Of a DNA stretch of 64,000 nt, positions 10,152 through 21,420 are shown one piece after another. Made by a program: the position numbers and the translations under genes. Origin of the DNA: Hydrangea macrophylla (lineage: Eukaryota > Streptophyta > Magnoliopsida > Cornales > Hydrangeaceae); the NCBI GenBank assembly GCA_033977485.1, contig CM066991.1:51376850-51440849 (forward strand), read 5' to 3'. The notes beneath the pieces were generated by a model. It saw only the letters and a program-made list of their open reading frames with translations, did not search any database and had not been told where the DNA came from. The first letter of the stretch is position 1. The number at the start of each line of letters is the position of its first letter.

Positions 10152-10954
10152 AAAATCCCTGTCACGCCCCGAAGTACCAAAAATAGGGAAAAATAAATTT
10201 CCTTTATGGGTTCGTAGACACGTGACTGGTTGTGAGTGTCACCTGATTGTCCAAACATGCTTATAACAATAATGTGATATGGGAAAGTGACTAAGTTCAG
10301 CGGAAGCAGAAATTTAAAACATCCAAGTCTTACATCAGTAGTATATTACAGGCCAAAAAGATATCCAAAAGATACATATTACAAGACCAACTAAACTATT
10401 ACATCACTAACATAATAATAACAGAACTATAGCAAAAGAAAAGCTCCAAAGTCTTCAGCTGGCAAAACCGTAGCCTTCCTCGTAGTAATCTTCACTAGCA
10501 TAGTCTTCAGTAGTAAAGTTAGCATCTTGATAGCAGTCGGCTCCGTCTGGACCTGCAAAGGCTGGACGTGGAAGGTCCAGCGGCATGAAAAGCCATTAGC
10601 GGTTAAGCTAAGTGAGGGTCCCCTTAAGGTTACCACCACTTAAGGTAAGTTATTCTTCATCTCTTCTTATTTCTCGAAACCATATATCGTTCATCATTTC
10701 TTATTCTCGATACTATGCCTTGTTCGTCTTTTCTTATTCTCAAATCCATGTCTTATTTAAACCCAATCATTCCCTTTGAAACATAACCCAGAACTGAACT
10801 GACCAATGACATTGACTGCAAGAAGACTTAACTCCAAACGCATTTACTGGTCAAGAAAGAACAACACTCAACAATGAATAGTTAACTGTCGCCCAACTGT
10901 CACTCAAACTGTAGCCTAAATGGCATAAGTGTGCGGGACATTAACAATCTCTTG

Positions 10955-11215
10955 GTCGAACACGTCATGCCGATCCTCAGGTCGCCCGCACGTTACCGAA
11001 CACGTCATGCCGATCCTCAGACCAAGGGTACGGGAAATTAATAATCACTTGGACGAACACGTCATGCCGATCCTCAGGTCACCCGTACATAACAGAACAC
11101 GTCATGCCGATCCTCAGTCAAAGGATGCGGAAAAATAATCAACCACTTAATCGAACACGTCACGACGATCCTCAGGTCATCCGCACTTGACCGAACACGT
11201 CATGTCGATCCTCAG
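10955..11215. repeat. 23-bp repeat with variable spacers in LTR C
   Basis: Six copies of GAACACGTCATGCCGATCCT(CAG), starting near 10958, 10999, 11055, 11095, 11153 and 11193, separated by 17-35 variable bases; two repeats plus spacers form a composite unit of about 98 bp. Later copies carry single changes (CACGACGATCC, CATGTCGATCC). It occupies the same LTR position as unrelated repeats in I, D and E. Confidence 0.88.
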
Positions 11216-11934
11216 ATCAAGGAACAAAACATAACTCACCAATCGACTCTATGGAATAATCGAGAGACCAACTTTACAAGAATTATCCAAACACGACACA
11301 AAAGTTCACGAATCAACTTTGACCAGTAGACACACGACTAGAAACGAGGCCCAATGTCCCTTAGTCACATTAAATCTGTTATCGAAGGTTTTATCATTAT
11401 TTTACGCGTTCGCACGTTTCGTAGTTTAGTTCATTAATGTCATCCATTTATAACCGTTAATATTTCGCTAAACGTCTGACATTCAATTTTTCTCTCAATA
11501 TACTTACGATGGAAACTTTCCCGATCACTTATCAACGCAATAATCGTGCCATACAATATACTTATAGTTTGGGTATGAATTTTCAATGGTCATTAGACTA
11601 TATTCATAACAATAGAAAACATAGCACGTAGCTCATGGATTTATAACGTGAATTTAATACCAATAAACACATAGACGAAACCCTTAACATACTCATCTAT
11701 GCGATAGCACTACCATAGCACAAGATTTTCATAACAACACATGTACCGGAAAACTAGCATCAACAATCAACACCATGCATAAACAAAACATTATACAAAA
11801 AGCTGTACAATCTGCCAAGATACATTTTCACTGTGTTGACTGAATTAACATGATTTATTTGGGCTTGATAAATTACTTTGTAGATCCAACTCAAAACTAA
11901 AACATTATAGATAATAGGAATATCTTCATGTACA

Positions 11935-12605
11935 AAAAAAATCTAGCTTCAATTACATTTTTGATCTACTCAAAATATTTATTTTACAAGGCATTTCTTA
12001 TATCTCGGACTGTTCTGTCCCAGATTTATAGTACTGCATTGTACGTGAATTTCACCTATGAAGGATGGATTTTGAGACTGAGCTATAAAAGGGTTATTTG
12101 TAGATAAATGAGTTAGATATCTTCACAAAAAAACCTAGCTTAATTATCATTTTGGAGCTGCACAAAACATTCATTTTACTAAACTATGTTCTGCTGTGAG
12201 TTTCAGTTTCTCAGATTTATAACACTGCGTTGTACATGCATTTCACCCATGAAGGATTAATTTCTAGACTGAGCTATAGAAGCGTTATTTGTAGATATAT
12301 GAGTTATCTTTTACCACAAAAACACCTAGCTTAATTCAGAATTTTGAGCTGCACAAAACATTCATTTTACTAAACTATGTTCTGCTGAGAGTTTCAGTTT
12401 CTCAGATTTATAACACTGCGTTGTACATGCATTTCACCCATGAAGGAATGATTTCTAGACTACGCTATAAAAGAGTTATTTGTAGACATATGAGTTAGAT
12501 TTTACCACAAAAAAACCTAGCTTAATTCGGATTTTGGAGCTGCACAAAATATTCATTTTACTAAACTGTGTTCTGCTGAGAATTTCAGTTTCTCAGATTT
12601 ATGGA
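11935..12605. repeat. 191-bp tandem repeat, about 3.5 copies, inside LTR C
   Basis: The marker CTAGCTT(C/A)ATT recurs at about 11942, 12133, 12325 and 12516, a period of 191-192 bp. The second to fourth copies are clearly more alike than the first. Conserved inside each unit: GAGCTGCACAAAA, TTTCTCAGATTTATA and CACCcATGAAGGA. Confidence 0.9.
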
Positions 12606-13476
12606 TTTGTCTTGCATGTCATGAAAACTTCAACACAACAACATCAAACTTCTACTAAACATTAGTACATATTATATGGGTTCTAAATTGAGTTAGATTA
12701 CTCACAATCACTCACAATTTACTCATAATTTACTCACAATTTACTCACCAAAGCTTGAAATTGAGCTTAGAGGTTGTTTTGAGCTTGATGAAGCTTAACT
12801 TCAACTTCAATGGTGTCACCTTCTTCTTCTCCTTCTTTTTTAACTTCTGGGATTCTCTTGAACTTCTAGGACTTTAAATTACTACTCCAAAGTCCCCAAG
12901 GTTGTGTGGGTGTAGAATGTATAGAGGGAGATGAGCTCTAGTTTTCTTCCTAACTTCTCTCTTCTATTTTGCCATGAACATGCAAGTCTCCCAACTTCTT
13001 CTCTTAGATTTTAAGTACATTTCATGAGAGTCTAAGAGTGTCTAATGTGTGCATGTGCATGTTATATAGAAATCCTAAGAGCTAGGTGTCATTTGCATGT
13101 ATACATGCTATGACATGTGTCCTACAAGTGGACATGTGTCCAAGAGGGTGGCATGTGGTTGCCACATGGCCGGCCATGTGGGCCCACCTTGGATTGTGTG
13201 CCACTTCCTTGGTTTATGTGTATAAGTTTCTCGATATGCGTGTCAGTCTTGAAGTATGTACAGACTGGTATTATTTCTAATGTCCGGGTTCGGGTACGGG
13301 ACTAAGTCAAATCTTATTATGGCCGAGTCGGTACAGTTACTATAGTCTAATATGATAATACTACAACACGTCCATACCCTCACATAATTAAAATAATAAT
13401 ATAATATTATAGTCGGTCCAATACAGAAATTTGAAAAACTGATATTATTAATGAAAAGAAAATTACAGGTGTTACA

Positions 13477-13661
13477 GCTCCAACTTCTTTCGGTCTGGCC
13501 TTGACATATCCTTCCTTTGGATAATAGCCATCATCATATGGTACACAACCTACATTATACACAATAGGATAGTCTGGACGAGGAATGTCCATGCATATAG
13601 GCCATCAGCTTATTTAAAGCTAAGTGAGTAAAAACTAAAACAATATCATAAGCACTATATA
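13477..13661 (-). repeat. LTR D, inner part (Tekay-type), split by C and B
   Basis: Holds the conserved LTR block (CTGGACGAGGAATGTCCATG at about 13573 and AGCTAAGTGAG at about 13617). In element I this block lies about 410 bp from the inner LTR end; here only about 100 bp are left before C begins, so the rest of D should lie left of C. The other side continues at 28369 after element B. Confidence 0.8.
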
Positions 13662-13666
13662 GTTAC
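13662..13666. other. Target-site duplication of element B, left copy (GTTAC)
   Basis: GTTAC directly before the 5' LTR of B; GTTAA (28369-28373) directly after its 3' LTR. Four of five bases match, as expected for an old insertion. Confidence 0.8.
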
Positions 13667-16360
13667 TATAGACACTCAATTTTGACCACACTAATAGGAT
13701 TTATGGTGGACAACAACTTGGAGGATTCAATGATAAAAAGTATCCTGTGGAAGGTACTGGATTCCACACAATCAAAAGATCGAACTTCGGAAAGTGACTT
13801 CAAGCTCAGAAAAGCCCTTTTCCATGCGTAAATCCCGATTTTGTCAAAATCGTCTCTCAGAATTCATATTCACTCAGGGTTATATGAACATCAAGTGTTC
13901 TAAACATAGTATTCTAGGTATCCAGAAATTCAATTTTAAAGAAAAGTTCAAAATGGACGCGCATTGAAAATAAATTTTGAAAAAAAAGTCGTTTGATTTC
14001 AAAAAGACGACGAAAGTTTTGGAGGACTTCCGGACTTTAATTGGACTTGGATTCTCATTTCAAAACCTCCTGGAATATTTTTATACTAAAATTCAACTTG
14101 ACAACTTTCCAATGGTATTTAAATGGACAGTTTTAGACAATAAAATCATTTTTGCAAAAATCTGGAAAAGCAGTGCACGTGAAACTTGAAATAAGGCTTG
14201 TGGGCAACCAGAGGAACAAGAAAAGAAAGTGGCAATTTTGGGTAAAGGGGTGGCGGGTCCCACCTATGCCGCCACCAAGATGTGGTGTTCTCCATCATGT
14301 TTTTATGGTTTTAGACCCTTCCAGGAGGTTCTCACTGCGAGGAAATTGCCTGGAAACTGCGTTTAGGCACTGAAATGGCCATTTCATCCCTTTTTTGATC
14401 TCTAAAATCTCTGTTTTAATCCTGAAACTTAAGAGTTAAGTTTTCTAAACTCTATATATAGATCCATATAAGATCATCTTGGACACAAGTAGACACAAGT
14501 GCATACAAGAGAATATACAATAGGAAAGGAGAGAATACAAGTGGATATACTCATAAGATAGATAAGAATATCTTTGAATCTAAGAGAAAATTCTAGAGAG
14601 AGAATTATGAATTGAAGTTTTCTAAACTAATCTTAGGCTAATTAGATCACAATTTTGACATCAATTGCACCCTCAACTTCCATGGATGAATGCTTGAAGA
14701 ACTTGAAGAATACTTGAAGAAGAAGATCCTTGAAATCAACTTTAATTGCATAATTGAGAATCCTCCAAGAGGTAGACATCACAATTCATCTCTAATTCCT
14801 ACTTTTGTATATAGATCTATAAGGTTTGGATCTAGTTTAGTTTTGTTTTCTTTGTTAGGACACTCATCCTCTTCTTCTCTTGTTCTTCACACACTCACAT
14901 AGTTAGATCCAAACCTCTTTGATTTTGTTGATAATTCATAATTAGAGATTGATTTTTTACTTTGATTTTCAATTTTGATTTCATTCTTCTATTTAGTTTA
15001 GATCCATGCATACATGATCATATATACATATATCTATTTGAATTCTATGATGGTTTAGAAGTATGATCTATGAGAAGGATGATTCCTATGTTCATACCTA
15101 TCTCTTGATTATTCCTATTACCTAGAATTCCTATTTAACTTCATCTCCAATAGGCTATTAGTAAGTCCGTTTGATCCATGATCTATAGTTCTTCATAGAG
15201 CTTGGGGGCTAAATTGATTGGGAGTCAAGATAATTAAGTTAATCTATAAGTTTGATCTCTCTAATAAGCTTTAACCATCACCTAAGATATTTTTCTCACA
15301 CTGTTCCCAAAATACTTATTTCTCAAACTTCAAAAATGGTAATGAGGTCCTACTTTTTGGAAAAGTTCCCTAAGATATGTATCTAACTTCTTGTAAAAGG
15401 GCTTTAACCAAGTTCATGTTTAAGACCACTTTTGATAGGATTCGTTAGAGGTTGCTTAATCTGGAAATTTGATTGATGACATCTTCTTCTTATTTTTCAT
15501 GCATATCATTTGTTTGCTTGTGTTTTTACAATGCTTGGGTATTCCTTGGTGTCTTAGTGTAGAGAATTGAATGCCGTAGATCCGGACTTCAATTTGTGGA
15601 TTTGCCTCATCTACGTGTTGCTTAGTGCCCACGTTTTGTGGACTATCTCTATCCTTTCTCTTAGAATTTTTCTAGGTTTATAACTTTGTTTTCAACAACA
15701 CAATCCCTTTAGGATAGTCTTCGTTTATGTACTTATATTTTAGAGACATCTTATTTAGGATTGTTGCATGCTTGCATTACACGTTTCCTTTCTTTTGCTT
15801 TTTGTGACTCCCCTTGAGTCAACCCAATGTAAGTCTTCTCATTCCCTCTTGCATATCATGAAACGTTTCCTTTATTTGCATCGGTCCCAGGCAGGACTAG
15901 ACACTGTGAGTATACCTCTCTCCTATATTGCATGTGCATCCAACTTCTACTTGATTTAATCTCTCGAAATGATTTTCATTTGATGTTTCTTTTTGCCATG
16001 TATATATTACCTAGTATGTTTGAGGAAACAACATCAATTATGAATTAAGAACAAGTATATTTAAAGCAAGGCCTACCGTTCGGTAGGACTAGGAGGGGGT
16101 GCTTTAGTGCTGCTCGGGTTCCTTCCCCTCTCGTACCAAGTCCCCCAAACCTAGTTTCTGGTAATGAAGGGCGAGTACCTTTATTCAATTTTGGGCGAGT
16201 CAAACTTGTGTTTCCTAATTCCCGATAAAAATTAGGTAGAGACTCTTTATCTCCAGGATCGTGTGAGGAAGTTCTAGTTCCTTGAAGTATGCTCCTTGGA
16301 TCCGTCCCGGGACACTGTCGAGGAATGCTAGGACCACCTTTCCTCATTTCACGGTCCATA
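13667..16360 (+). repeat. 5' LTR of element B (2.69 kb)
   Basis: Pairs with 25640-28368. The first bases are TATAGACACTC, against TGTAGACACCC in the 3' copy; it ends CACGGTCCATA. Compared with the 3' LTR it lacks about 700 bp (present at 27075-27785) and has extra segments at about 14300-14515 and 15625-16110. No gene; ORFs inside are not supported. Confidence 0.9.
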
Positions 16361-16363
16361 ATC

Positions 16364-16381
16364 TGGCGACTCTATTGGGGA
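16364..16381 (+). other. Primer binding site of element B (degraded tRNA-Arg type)
   Basis: TGGCGACTCTATTGGGGA. It differs from the PBS of A by two C-to-T changes and lies 3 bases after the LTR end. Confidence 0.88.
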
Positions 16382-17426
16382 TTTGAACATAAAACTTATA
16401 GTTTATTATTCTTCGAGGGATTGGCTTGAGCCAATGAATATCCTTGTTATTAATTTGATAATCGTGTTGTTTCTGCCTGCATTTGCACTTGCATTGTTCT
16501 TTCACCGCGACTGTTTGAGACCATTGCCTTGGGGGTGGAGGGCCCCATATCCTCCATTTATCAAGAGACTTTGGTAGCATGTAGTCACCATTAGCCTTGT
16601 ACCGTATGCGGTATATAAGAGCCCTTGGCTTGCTAATGGACCCTTTATGAGACTAAAATCTGACCTTTACATATTGTTTCTATAGAATCCTTCAATTAGG
16701 ATCCTAGTTATCATCTTTGATTAGCACAATGTGATGAATTATTTACGTTTGCCCATAAGGGATAATGTGGATGATGAGGGCGTGTAAGCGAAGGCATCAT
16801 CAAACCTTGTATGGTAGATTCTTCTAGAATAATATGGTCTTTATCCGAACATCCAATCATTATTCAAGAACGATTGTTGAAAATTTTGAAAATACTAGCA
16901 CTTCTTTGAAAAACCCAAGTCTTTTGAAAATTCCTAGAATATCCCTTTTGAAAATTTGCTTTGAAATTCACTTTCGTAAAATCCTTCCTAAATTCTCCAT
17001 AGATTTTAGAGAATTTCAAAATTCCTACTTTGATGATTCGATATTAAATTCTCTTAGATTTTTTAGGATTTCAAATTTCTACTTTGGTTTTCAAAAAAAA
17101 AACAAATCATGATTTCACACTTTGATGATTGAATTTCAAATTTTCCTCCTAAATTTTAGAAATTCCAATTTCATATCTTGATTTTAAAGAATCATGATTT
17201 CACACCTCGGGCATTGATGGTTCAAAAGTGCTTTTGAAAATTACAACATCTTCCCCTCTCTTTCAAGATTCATGAAAAATTCAATTTTGTAAACATGAGC
17301 CATCAAGAATTTCAAAGCTAAAAATTCTTGGATAATGATTGGATTAGAAAGGTGATTAGCATGCTCAAGGAAACTTATGTGTTTATGTGATGATATGCTA
17401 GGTCTAAGCCAGATTAAGGTGCATTG
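16382..17426 (+). other. Leader of element B, no coding seen
   Basis: AT-rich, with many copies of TTTTGAAAATT-like strings. No gag motif. The short ORF at 16834-17112 is repeat-like and unsupported. Ends at the insertion of solo LTR E; the leader resumes at 20320-20734. Confidence 0.6.
17422..17426. other. Target-site duplication of solo LTR E, left copy (CATTG)
   Basis: CATTG at 17422-17426 and again at 20315-20319, an exact 5-bp match that fixes both ends of E. Confidence 0.93.
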
Positions 17427-17674
17427 TGTAACGCCCTATATTTTATTATCATTAATAAATAAATATTGCATTTTATTTCCATGAGTATTTTAATTTAATT
17501 TCTCTTTGTAATAATTATCTGGGGTCAAACCGTAATTTTTAAAACATTTTCTATGGTTTCAAAATCGATATTTATATTTTTGTATAACCGGGAATTGAAT
17601 TCCTACATTAATATAATTTTCTGTATTTTTATTTCAACCGTAAAATACCAGTTTTGGGAATGGGCAGTATATTT

Positions 17675-18010
17675 TTACCTGTGTGTGTGTATCATTGCGT
17701 GAGCTCAACACACACAAGGGTATCTTGTGTACACATTAGTGCAGTGTGTGCTGTGTTTAGTGGAATGTGTGTGTAGTGCTTTGTGAGTGTGTGTGGAGTG
17801 TCATGTGTGTTTTATATGCATAGTGCTAAGCACTTTACATATCATTTATACACCCACTTATTCCCCATTTGATTCATCTCTCTCTCGGCAGCTCTCTCTC
17901 TCAATCACTCACTCACAGTCTCTCATCTCTCACTCCCAAACTCTCTCAAATTCTCTCAATCACTCTCTTGCTCTCTCAAGATCACACAACACACACATAC
18001 AGTTTATATA
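17675..18010. repeat. GT, CT and CA simple-sequence region in LTR E
   Basis: Imperfect GTGTGT (about 17680-17815), CTCTC/CTCACTC (about 17875-17985) and ACACAC (about 17985-18035) tracts, followed by TTTATATATATAATC near 18003, a possible TATA box. Confidence 0.75.
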
Positions 18011-18579
18011 TATAATCAGTCACATACTTAGACACACATATATATACACATATTGGGTTACCAAAATCAAGAACGGAAGAGGAAATTCTCAACGACGGAT
18101 TATTACGGCGGAAGTTCTCGGCCTTTAAATTTCTGTATAATTAGCCTCTGTGAGTAATTTAAACTCACTCTCAATGTCTATATATGTGTTTTCAGGATAT
18201 ATAAGTGTGTATATATGTATATATATGAAAACACCATTAAAGCTTGGAAATTGAAGTTTTAGAAATCGTAACCAAAATCGATTCTGTAAATTGGGAATGA
18301 AAGATCTTAGTCCCAATAAGCTGTGGTTCGAATACTACGGCTTAATTCATCCGTATCGCGACGTACTGTTGATTTAAAGTTTTGTCACCTCTCGGTTTTA
18401 CGTAAAATCCGAGAGCTACGATTGAAATTAGTTAAAACCGATCACGTATTCGTAATCCTTGCGGAAAAACGAAGAAATCCATATATTACATGTCTTGGTT
18501 GAAGCAGAATTCAGAAATGGGTCAATTTGGACCCTTAAACTGAAAACAGGGGATAACCAGTGAAGAAGACGAAGTAGGA

Positions 18580-18856
18580 ATTAACGGCGTTTATTCAAAA
18601 GCGCCGGGAAATTAACGGCGTTTGTCCTGAAGCGCCGGGAAATTAACGGCGTTTGTCCTGAAGCGCCGGGAAATTAACGGCGTTTGTCCTGAAGCGCCGG
18701 GAAATTAACGGCGTTGTCCTGAAGCGCCGGGAAATTAACGGCGTTTGTTCTGAAGCGCCGGGAAATTAACGGCGTTTGTTCTGAAGCGCCGGGAAATTAA
18801 CGGCGTTTGTTCTGAAGCGCCGGGAATTAACGGCATTTATTCAAAAGCGCCGGGAA
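18580..18856. repeat. 31-bp tandem repeat, about nine copies, in LTR E
   Basis: Unit TTAACGGCGTTTGTCCTGAA followed by GCGCCGGGAAA. Each unit contains inverted GGCG/CGCC arms and could form a small hairpin. The outer units carry TTATTCAAAA instead of TTGTCCTGAA. Confidence 0.92.
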
Positions 18857-19069
18857 TGATTCTGGCAGTTTCTAATTCTTGCTTGTTTCGTGTTTTAGGG
18901 GCTGTTTGGGTAGTATTTACGAACTGTTAATGCCCTGGTTGGGAAATTTATTAAAACAGAATCTTAATTGGTTGTGATGGGACGAGTAGAACGATGTATT
19001 AAGACTTATAAAACCCCGTACAAAACCAGAAACAGGGGAGAAAACGAAGAAGACAACTTTTTGCAAGAA

Positions 19070-19163
19070 CTCGCGCGCGCGACCCGCTCGCGCGAGGTTC
19101 GCTCGCGCGACCCGCTCGCGCGATCTGCCCTCCCCCTCGCTCGCGCGATCCGCTCGCGCGAGG
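19070..19163. repeat. CTCGCGCGA-rich cluster in LTR E
   Basis: Repeats of CTCGCGCGA alternating with CCCG or GGTTCG in an AT-rich LTR. A related, more degraded cluster lies in LTR H at 30636-30723, preceded in both cases by an A/G-rich GAAGAAGA stretch. Confidence 0.85.
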
Positions 19164-19454
19164 TGGCAGTTTTGGCAGTTTGTAAGTTTTGTTTTGGTAA
19201 GGGACTGTTTGGAAAAAAATGTTTTGGGAGATTTCAAAGGACTGTTTAACAAATACACTGTTTTAAAGGCTCACTGTTAGACTTTGGACTTGTAAGAATG
19301 TTTAAGGCCAAAATTTATGCTCATACGATTATTCCGGCTTTATGATTTATTAATGGGGTTATTTATGAAACATTGACATACATGTTAGGGTTAAGGTTGT
19401 GTCAACATGCATGTGTGTGAGAAAGTGTGAAAAGAGTAAAGAGTGGTGTTCCAG

Positions 19455-19720
19455 TTGTGCGACTTAGATATCGATCGGATAATATTCCTGGTATCTAAGG
19501 CGCGCGTTTCGGATATTGATCGGATAGTATTCCTGATATCCGAAGCGATGGTGGTAGTGTTGTGTACGGCTTAGATATCGATCGGATATTATTCCTGGTA
19601 TCTAAGGCGCTTGTTTCGGATATTGATCGGATAGTATTCCTGGTATCCGAAATGATGGTATTGAGTGTGGCTTAGATATCGATCGGATATTATTCCTGGT
19701 ATCTGAAGCGATGGTTTGGT
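19455..19720. repeat. Tandem repeat with ATCGGATA core in LTR E
   Basis: Alternating half-units of about 45-60 bp: TTAGATATCGATCGGATA ... TTCCTGGTATCTAAGG and TTCGGATATTGATCGGATAG ... ATCCGAA. About five half-units. Same LTR position as the arrays in C, D and I but a different sequence. Confidence 0.85.
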
Positions 19721-20319
19721 TGTGTTGAGTTTTTGTTGAGAGAAAAGAGTCAGAAAGATGAGATATTACATTGTTCATGCATGGTCGCATATCTATTGCT
19801 TTCTTTATTCCCCGTAGCTTATGTTGGAATTGGAACCTTGAAGTTATTGCTTTTAAAAGTTAAATTGCACCGTTGTTTATATGCTTATATATACATTGCG
19901 AGCACTTGTTTATTTTGCTCACCAGCTTTCATAAGCTGACGGCGTTGATGCGTCCTGGACTGTATGTCCAGATTTTCAGGGTCAGGAGAAGCCAGGGTAT
20001 TTTGACTATGCTACTTAGAGTCAGGAGACTTTCCAGGAGGCTGCTTTATATTTCCTAAGTCTTTTAATTTGGGTTTTGTAATAAACTAGTTTGGACTTTT
20101 GAATAAGGCGTTTTGTGCCTAAGACTATGACTGTTGTAATAGTTTAGTAAGTTTTTTTTTTCAGAGCTTATGTTTTTGTTAGTATCCTTTGCTCTAGAAT
20201 TGTTTGTTAAGTTATTTGTTGCAGGGACAATTGGTCATACTCACTTGTCACGACCTACGAGTCCATAAAGGAAATTAAATGCTTTCCTGAATTATGCTAC
20301 GTCGGGGCGTGACACATTG

Positions 20320-20734
20320 CATTTAGATTTGATTGCACTTCATTTGCATTGCATGCACTACAAAATCATTGCATATACGACTCACGAGTGCGTTGTCTCT
20401 AATATACTTTTGAAAAGAAAAGAATTGCTTTCATCAGAATTTTGAACTTGATTTCTTTGATTTTAAAAAATGTTTTTAAAAAAGGAAATAACTTTCAATC
20501 CACTTTTGTAAATTTCATTCTTTGAAATTCTTTTACAATAAAGATACTTGATTATTTGAAATTCCCTAAAATAAAGAGATAAGGGAAGATAGGACCAAAG
20601 AATTGTGCTCCTTCCTGGGTCAGAGCTTCAAGAAGTCGTTTAATCAAATTAGAGTTTGGGGTAAAATCAGCCGGATCAGTTAGGGTTAGAAAGATGACAC
20701 ATGAAGTTGACATGGACGAATCAACGAACTGCTT
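20320..20734 (+). other. Internal sequence of B between solo LTR E and gag remnant
   Basis: Resumption of the B leader after E. AT-rich; no supported coding. Confidence 0.55.
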
Positions 20735-21420
20735 GTGAAAACGATGGGTGTGATAAAGCAATTGGCTGACACAACACCTTCGGCTCCACCTCTTGCACCT
20801 TGTGATGATAATGAGTGGTTTGAAAGATTGGCTAATCTAGGAATACAAACTCTAGATCAGGAAATCGTTGGCAAGCTCACAAAGAGCGGTATACTAGAGA
20901 ATGTGACCCAAGAGAGCAGAAGAATTGATGACCACAAGCTTGATAAGGAGGGATTATTTTATATGCCCAATGCAAGGCCTTAGAACAAGTTCAAAGGGCC
21001 ACTTCATTTGTACAAATATCCATTACCTGATATCGATGTATTTGTACCACAATTGCCAAAGAGATAAATTCAATAGCAATGGGGAAAGAATACCATAGTT
21101 GCAAGGGGAAAACAGAATCAAGGGCAAAAGAAAGAGAAGAGAGAATTTACTGAGCTAGGAATGTCCTTGAGCAACGCACTTGAAAAAAATACTAGAGGAA
21201 GGGTACTTGAAGAAGCTGGAACACAAGCCAGAACCTGATCTACTTCCACAAAGCTTCAAGATTGAGTACTACTGCGATTTCCAACAGAGCCGTGGGCATA
21301 GCATAGATAGATGCTGGAGGCTTAGGCATGAAATTTAGGACTTAATCGAAAAGGGTATCATCATTCCTCCACCTCAAAAATCCCGAGGAATTAGCCAAAG
21401 AATTCAAGAATGAAGAAGTT
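20735..21420 (+). pseudogene. gag: Gag remnant of element B (C-terminal part)
   Basis: Open from 20735 to 20983 (82 codons, starting MKTMGVIKQLADTT), then broken by stops and at least one frameshift near the A-run at 21185. In shifted frames the segment 21150-21345 matches the C-terminal layout of Gag A: a short 'LSNALE' region like 'LSTALD' in A, 'KLEHKPEPDLLP' like 'LLPHKPLPDPIP', then a knuckle-like CX2QX4HX4C from 21273 followed by LRHEI. The position that is His in A is Gln here. The gag core is missing upstream. Non-functional. Confidence 0.75.

Larger units (their letters stand above)
8541..13476 (-). mobile_element. Element C: Tekay-type Ty3/gypsy element, 5' part
   Basis: On the minus strand: 5' LTR (13476-10160), PBS of tRNA-iMet type (10151-10140), an acidic ORF (10036-9350), then 0.8 kb noncoding, interrupted at 8540 by the LTR of element A. 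The LTR end CGGGGCGTGACA and its spacing to TGGTATCAGAGC match element I, which has a clear chromovirus polyprotein, so C is placed in the same superfamily by its LTR. No gag, RT or integrase of C is in the window. C itself lies inside LTR D. Confidence 0.8.
10160..13476 (-). repeat. 5' LTR of element C (about 3.32 kb, Tekay-type)
   Basis: Minus strand starts TGTAACACCTG (13476) and ends GGGGCGTGACA (10160). Shares with I, D, E and F a conserved block (10560-10625 here: CTGGACGTGGAAGGTCCAGC ... CTAAGTGAG). Contains a 23-bp interspersed repeat (10955-11215) and a 191-bp tandem repeat (11935-12605). Confidence 0.88.
17427..20314 (+). mobile_element. Element E: solo LTR, Tekay-type (2.89 kb)
   Basis: Starts TGTAACGCCC, ends GGGGCGTGACA, with a perfect CATTG duplication and no internal region, so it is a solo LTR left by LTR-LTR recombination. 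The end resembles LTRs C, I and J. Holds a GT/CT/CA-rich stretch (17675-18010), a 31-bp array (18580-18856), a CGCGCGA-rich cluster (19070-19163), a repeat array (19455-19720) and the conserved block (about 19925-19980) in plus orientation. Confidence 0.93.

Noticed and set aside
10955..11215. CRISPR-like layout: 23-bp repeats with variable spacers
   Set aside because: It lies inside a plant LTR, spacers are themselves semi-repetitive (two-unit period of about 98 bp), there is no cas gene, and related LTRs have other tandem repeats at the same place.
18580..18856. Direct repeats of 31 bp considered as CRISPR
   Set aside because: Units are contiguous with no unique spacers; a simple tandem array in a solo LTR.
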